Position numbers and translations under genes: made by a program
Notes under the pieces: generated by a model
Seen by the model: the letters and a program-made list of their open reading frames with translations, nothing else
Told to the model about the DNA's origin: nothing
The model's database searches: none
Origin: Acidimicrobiia bacterium
GTDB lineage: Bacteria; Actinomycetota; Acidimicrobiia; Acidimicrobiales; AC-14
Reading direction: 5' to 3'
NCBI GenBank assembly: GCA_019244985.1
Contig: JAFASB010000292.1
Coordinates: 1 to 8,359, forward strand
Length of the DNA: 8,359 nucleotides
Shown: piece after piece, positions 7,590 through 8,359 of the stretch
Layout of the letters: each line of letters begins with the position of its first letter
Position numbering within the stretch: the stretch's first letter is position 1

Positions 7590-8359
7590 GTGGCCGACAC
7601 GAAGGCCGGCCTCAACGTCGCGACGGCCCGCCGCATCGGAACGAAGCGGCCCGAGCTCTGGGTGCTCGGCCTGATGATCGTCACGTGGGTCTTCACCTTC
7701 GGCCGGCTGGTCCTCCTGCGCCAGAACCGCTTTGGTTCTTTCAGCCTCGACATGGCGATCTTCGATCAGGCCACCTGGCTGATCTCGCGCATGGGCGGCC
7801 TGTTCATGTCAGTGCGTGGGCTGCACTTCTTCGGGCACCACTTCAACCTCGGCCTGTTCCTCCTGGCGCCCTTCTACTGGCTGGGCGCGGGCGCCAACTT
7901 CCTCAACATCGTCATGGTGCTGTCGATGGCGCTGGCCGCCGTGCCGATCTACCTGCTGGCGCGTGACCGCCTCGACAGCGGCTGGCTCGCCGTCGGGCTG
8001 GCGGCTGCCTACCTGCTCCACCCGTCGCTGCAGTTCATGGCGTGGGAGCTCTTCCATCCCGAGCCCATGGCGATCATCGGTCTGTTCTTCGCCTGGTACT
8101 TCGCTCGGCGGGAGCAGTGGCTCTGGTACGGCGTGTCGCTGGCCTACGCCGTGTGCTGGAAAGAGGACGTCGCCTTGGCCGCGCTGGTCATCGGCCTCGT
8201 GCTCGTCATCCGCAGGCAGTGGAACCCTGGACTCTGGACCGTCGGTCTGTCGGCCCTCTACTTCTTCATCGCCAACAGCTGGCTGATCCCGACGTTCAGC
8301 GGCGCCGGTCAGTCCTTCTACAACAACCTGTTCGGCACCCTCGGCAACTCACCCACCGA
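7590..8359 (+). CDS. DUF2079-family polytopic membrane protein, N-terminal 256 codons (3' end outside window)
   Basis: A continuous frame from GTG at 7590 runs to the right edge without a stop. The piece starts (M)ADTKAGLNVATARRIGTKR, then has a first membrane segment (about 23-43), the loop DMAIFDQATW (54-63), FGHHFNLGLFLLAPFYWLGA (81-100), a segment at about 104-124, another at 132-148, FHPEPMA (155-161) before a segment at 160-172, KED (191-193) within a segment at about 180-207, and a further one at about 214-230. The FDQ...FGHHF...HPEP...KED series with this spacing is the DUF2079 signature. Such proteins have a GT-C-like plan (acidic residue Asp54 in the first outer loop), so a lipid-linked-sugar glycosyltransferase is possible but unproven. 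No ATG, GTG or TTG lies in frame in the preceding 10 codons, and no Shine-Dalgarno is visible. It is divergent from the methyltransferase. Confidence 0.85.
   Translation, partial: MADTKAGLNVATARRIGTKRPELWVLGLMIVTWVFTFGRLVLLRQNRFGSFSLDMAIFDQATWLISRMGGLFMSVRGLHFFGHHFNLGLFLLAPFYWLGAGANFLNIVMVLSMALAAVPIYLLARDRLDSGWLAVGLAAAYLLHPSLQFMAWELFHPEPMAIIGLFFAWYFARREQWLWYGVSLAYAVCWKEDVALAALVIGLVLVIRRQWNPGLWTVGLSALYFFIANSWLIPTFSGAGQSFYNNLFGTLGNSPT

Noticed and set aside
7816..8286. A 156-codon plus-strand frame inside the DUF2079 region
   Set aside because: Ser/Trp/Cys-rich out-of-frame reading of the DUF2079 gene. The true frame, open from 7590 to the edge, has the membrane segments and family motifs.

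Overview
The window is GC-rich, densely packed bacterial chromosome. Gene content and codon use point to a high-GC actinobacterium. The order secA, prfB, ftsE, ftsX resembles the actinobacterial arrangement, and an acidimicrobial-type lineage is a reasonable but unproven guess. I see no rRNA, tRNA, CRISPR array, insertion sequence or phage gene. The region is mostly core housekeeping, and no obvious new multi-gene system is present. The points of interest lie in the gene junctions and the two accessory genes.

Layout, left to right. (1) Positions 1-1774 carry a minus-strand cell-division operon: ftsE, then ftsX, then possibly the start of another gene that runs off the left edge. FtsE (ATPase) and FtsX (membrane subunit) form the ABC-type complex that controls peptidoglycan hydrolases at the septum. 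They are separated by 97 bases between stop and start, filled exactly by a 33-codon ORF that overlaps both neighbours by ATGA. (2) Positions 1892-2692 on the plus strand hold a secreted CAP-domain protein with a Pro/Ala-rich stalk and a C-terminal membrane anchor. It sits between prfB and ftsE and is read against both. (3) Positions 2700-7527 on the minus strand hold a zinc-ribbon-type methyltransferase, then secA (preprotein translocase motor), then prfB (release factor 2). secA and prfB are tightly coupled: the secA UGA lies in frame with, and one codon before, the TTG start of prfB. (4) From 7590 to the right edge, on the plus strand, is the first 256 codons of a DUF2079-family multi-membrane-span protein, divergent from the methyltransferase and lacking its 3' end.

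Together the genes cover envelope biogenesis and translation: export (SecA), translation termination (RF2), division-site wall remodelling (FtsEX), an exported surface protein (CAP), and a methyltransferase/DUF2079 pair that may modify a lipid-linked or surface sugar. Two genes, secA and the methyltransferase, have a TAnnnT -10-like hexamer 6-7 bases before the start codon and no Shine-Dalgarno, as expected for leaderless transcripts.
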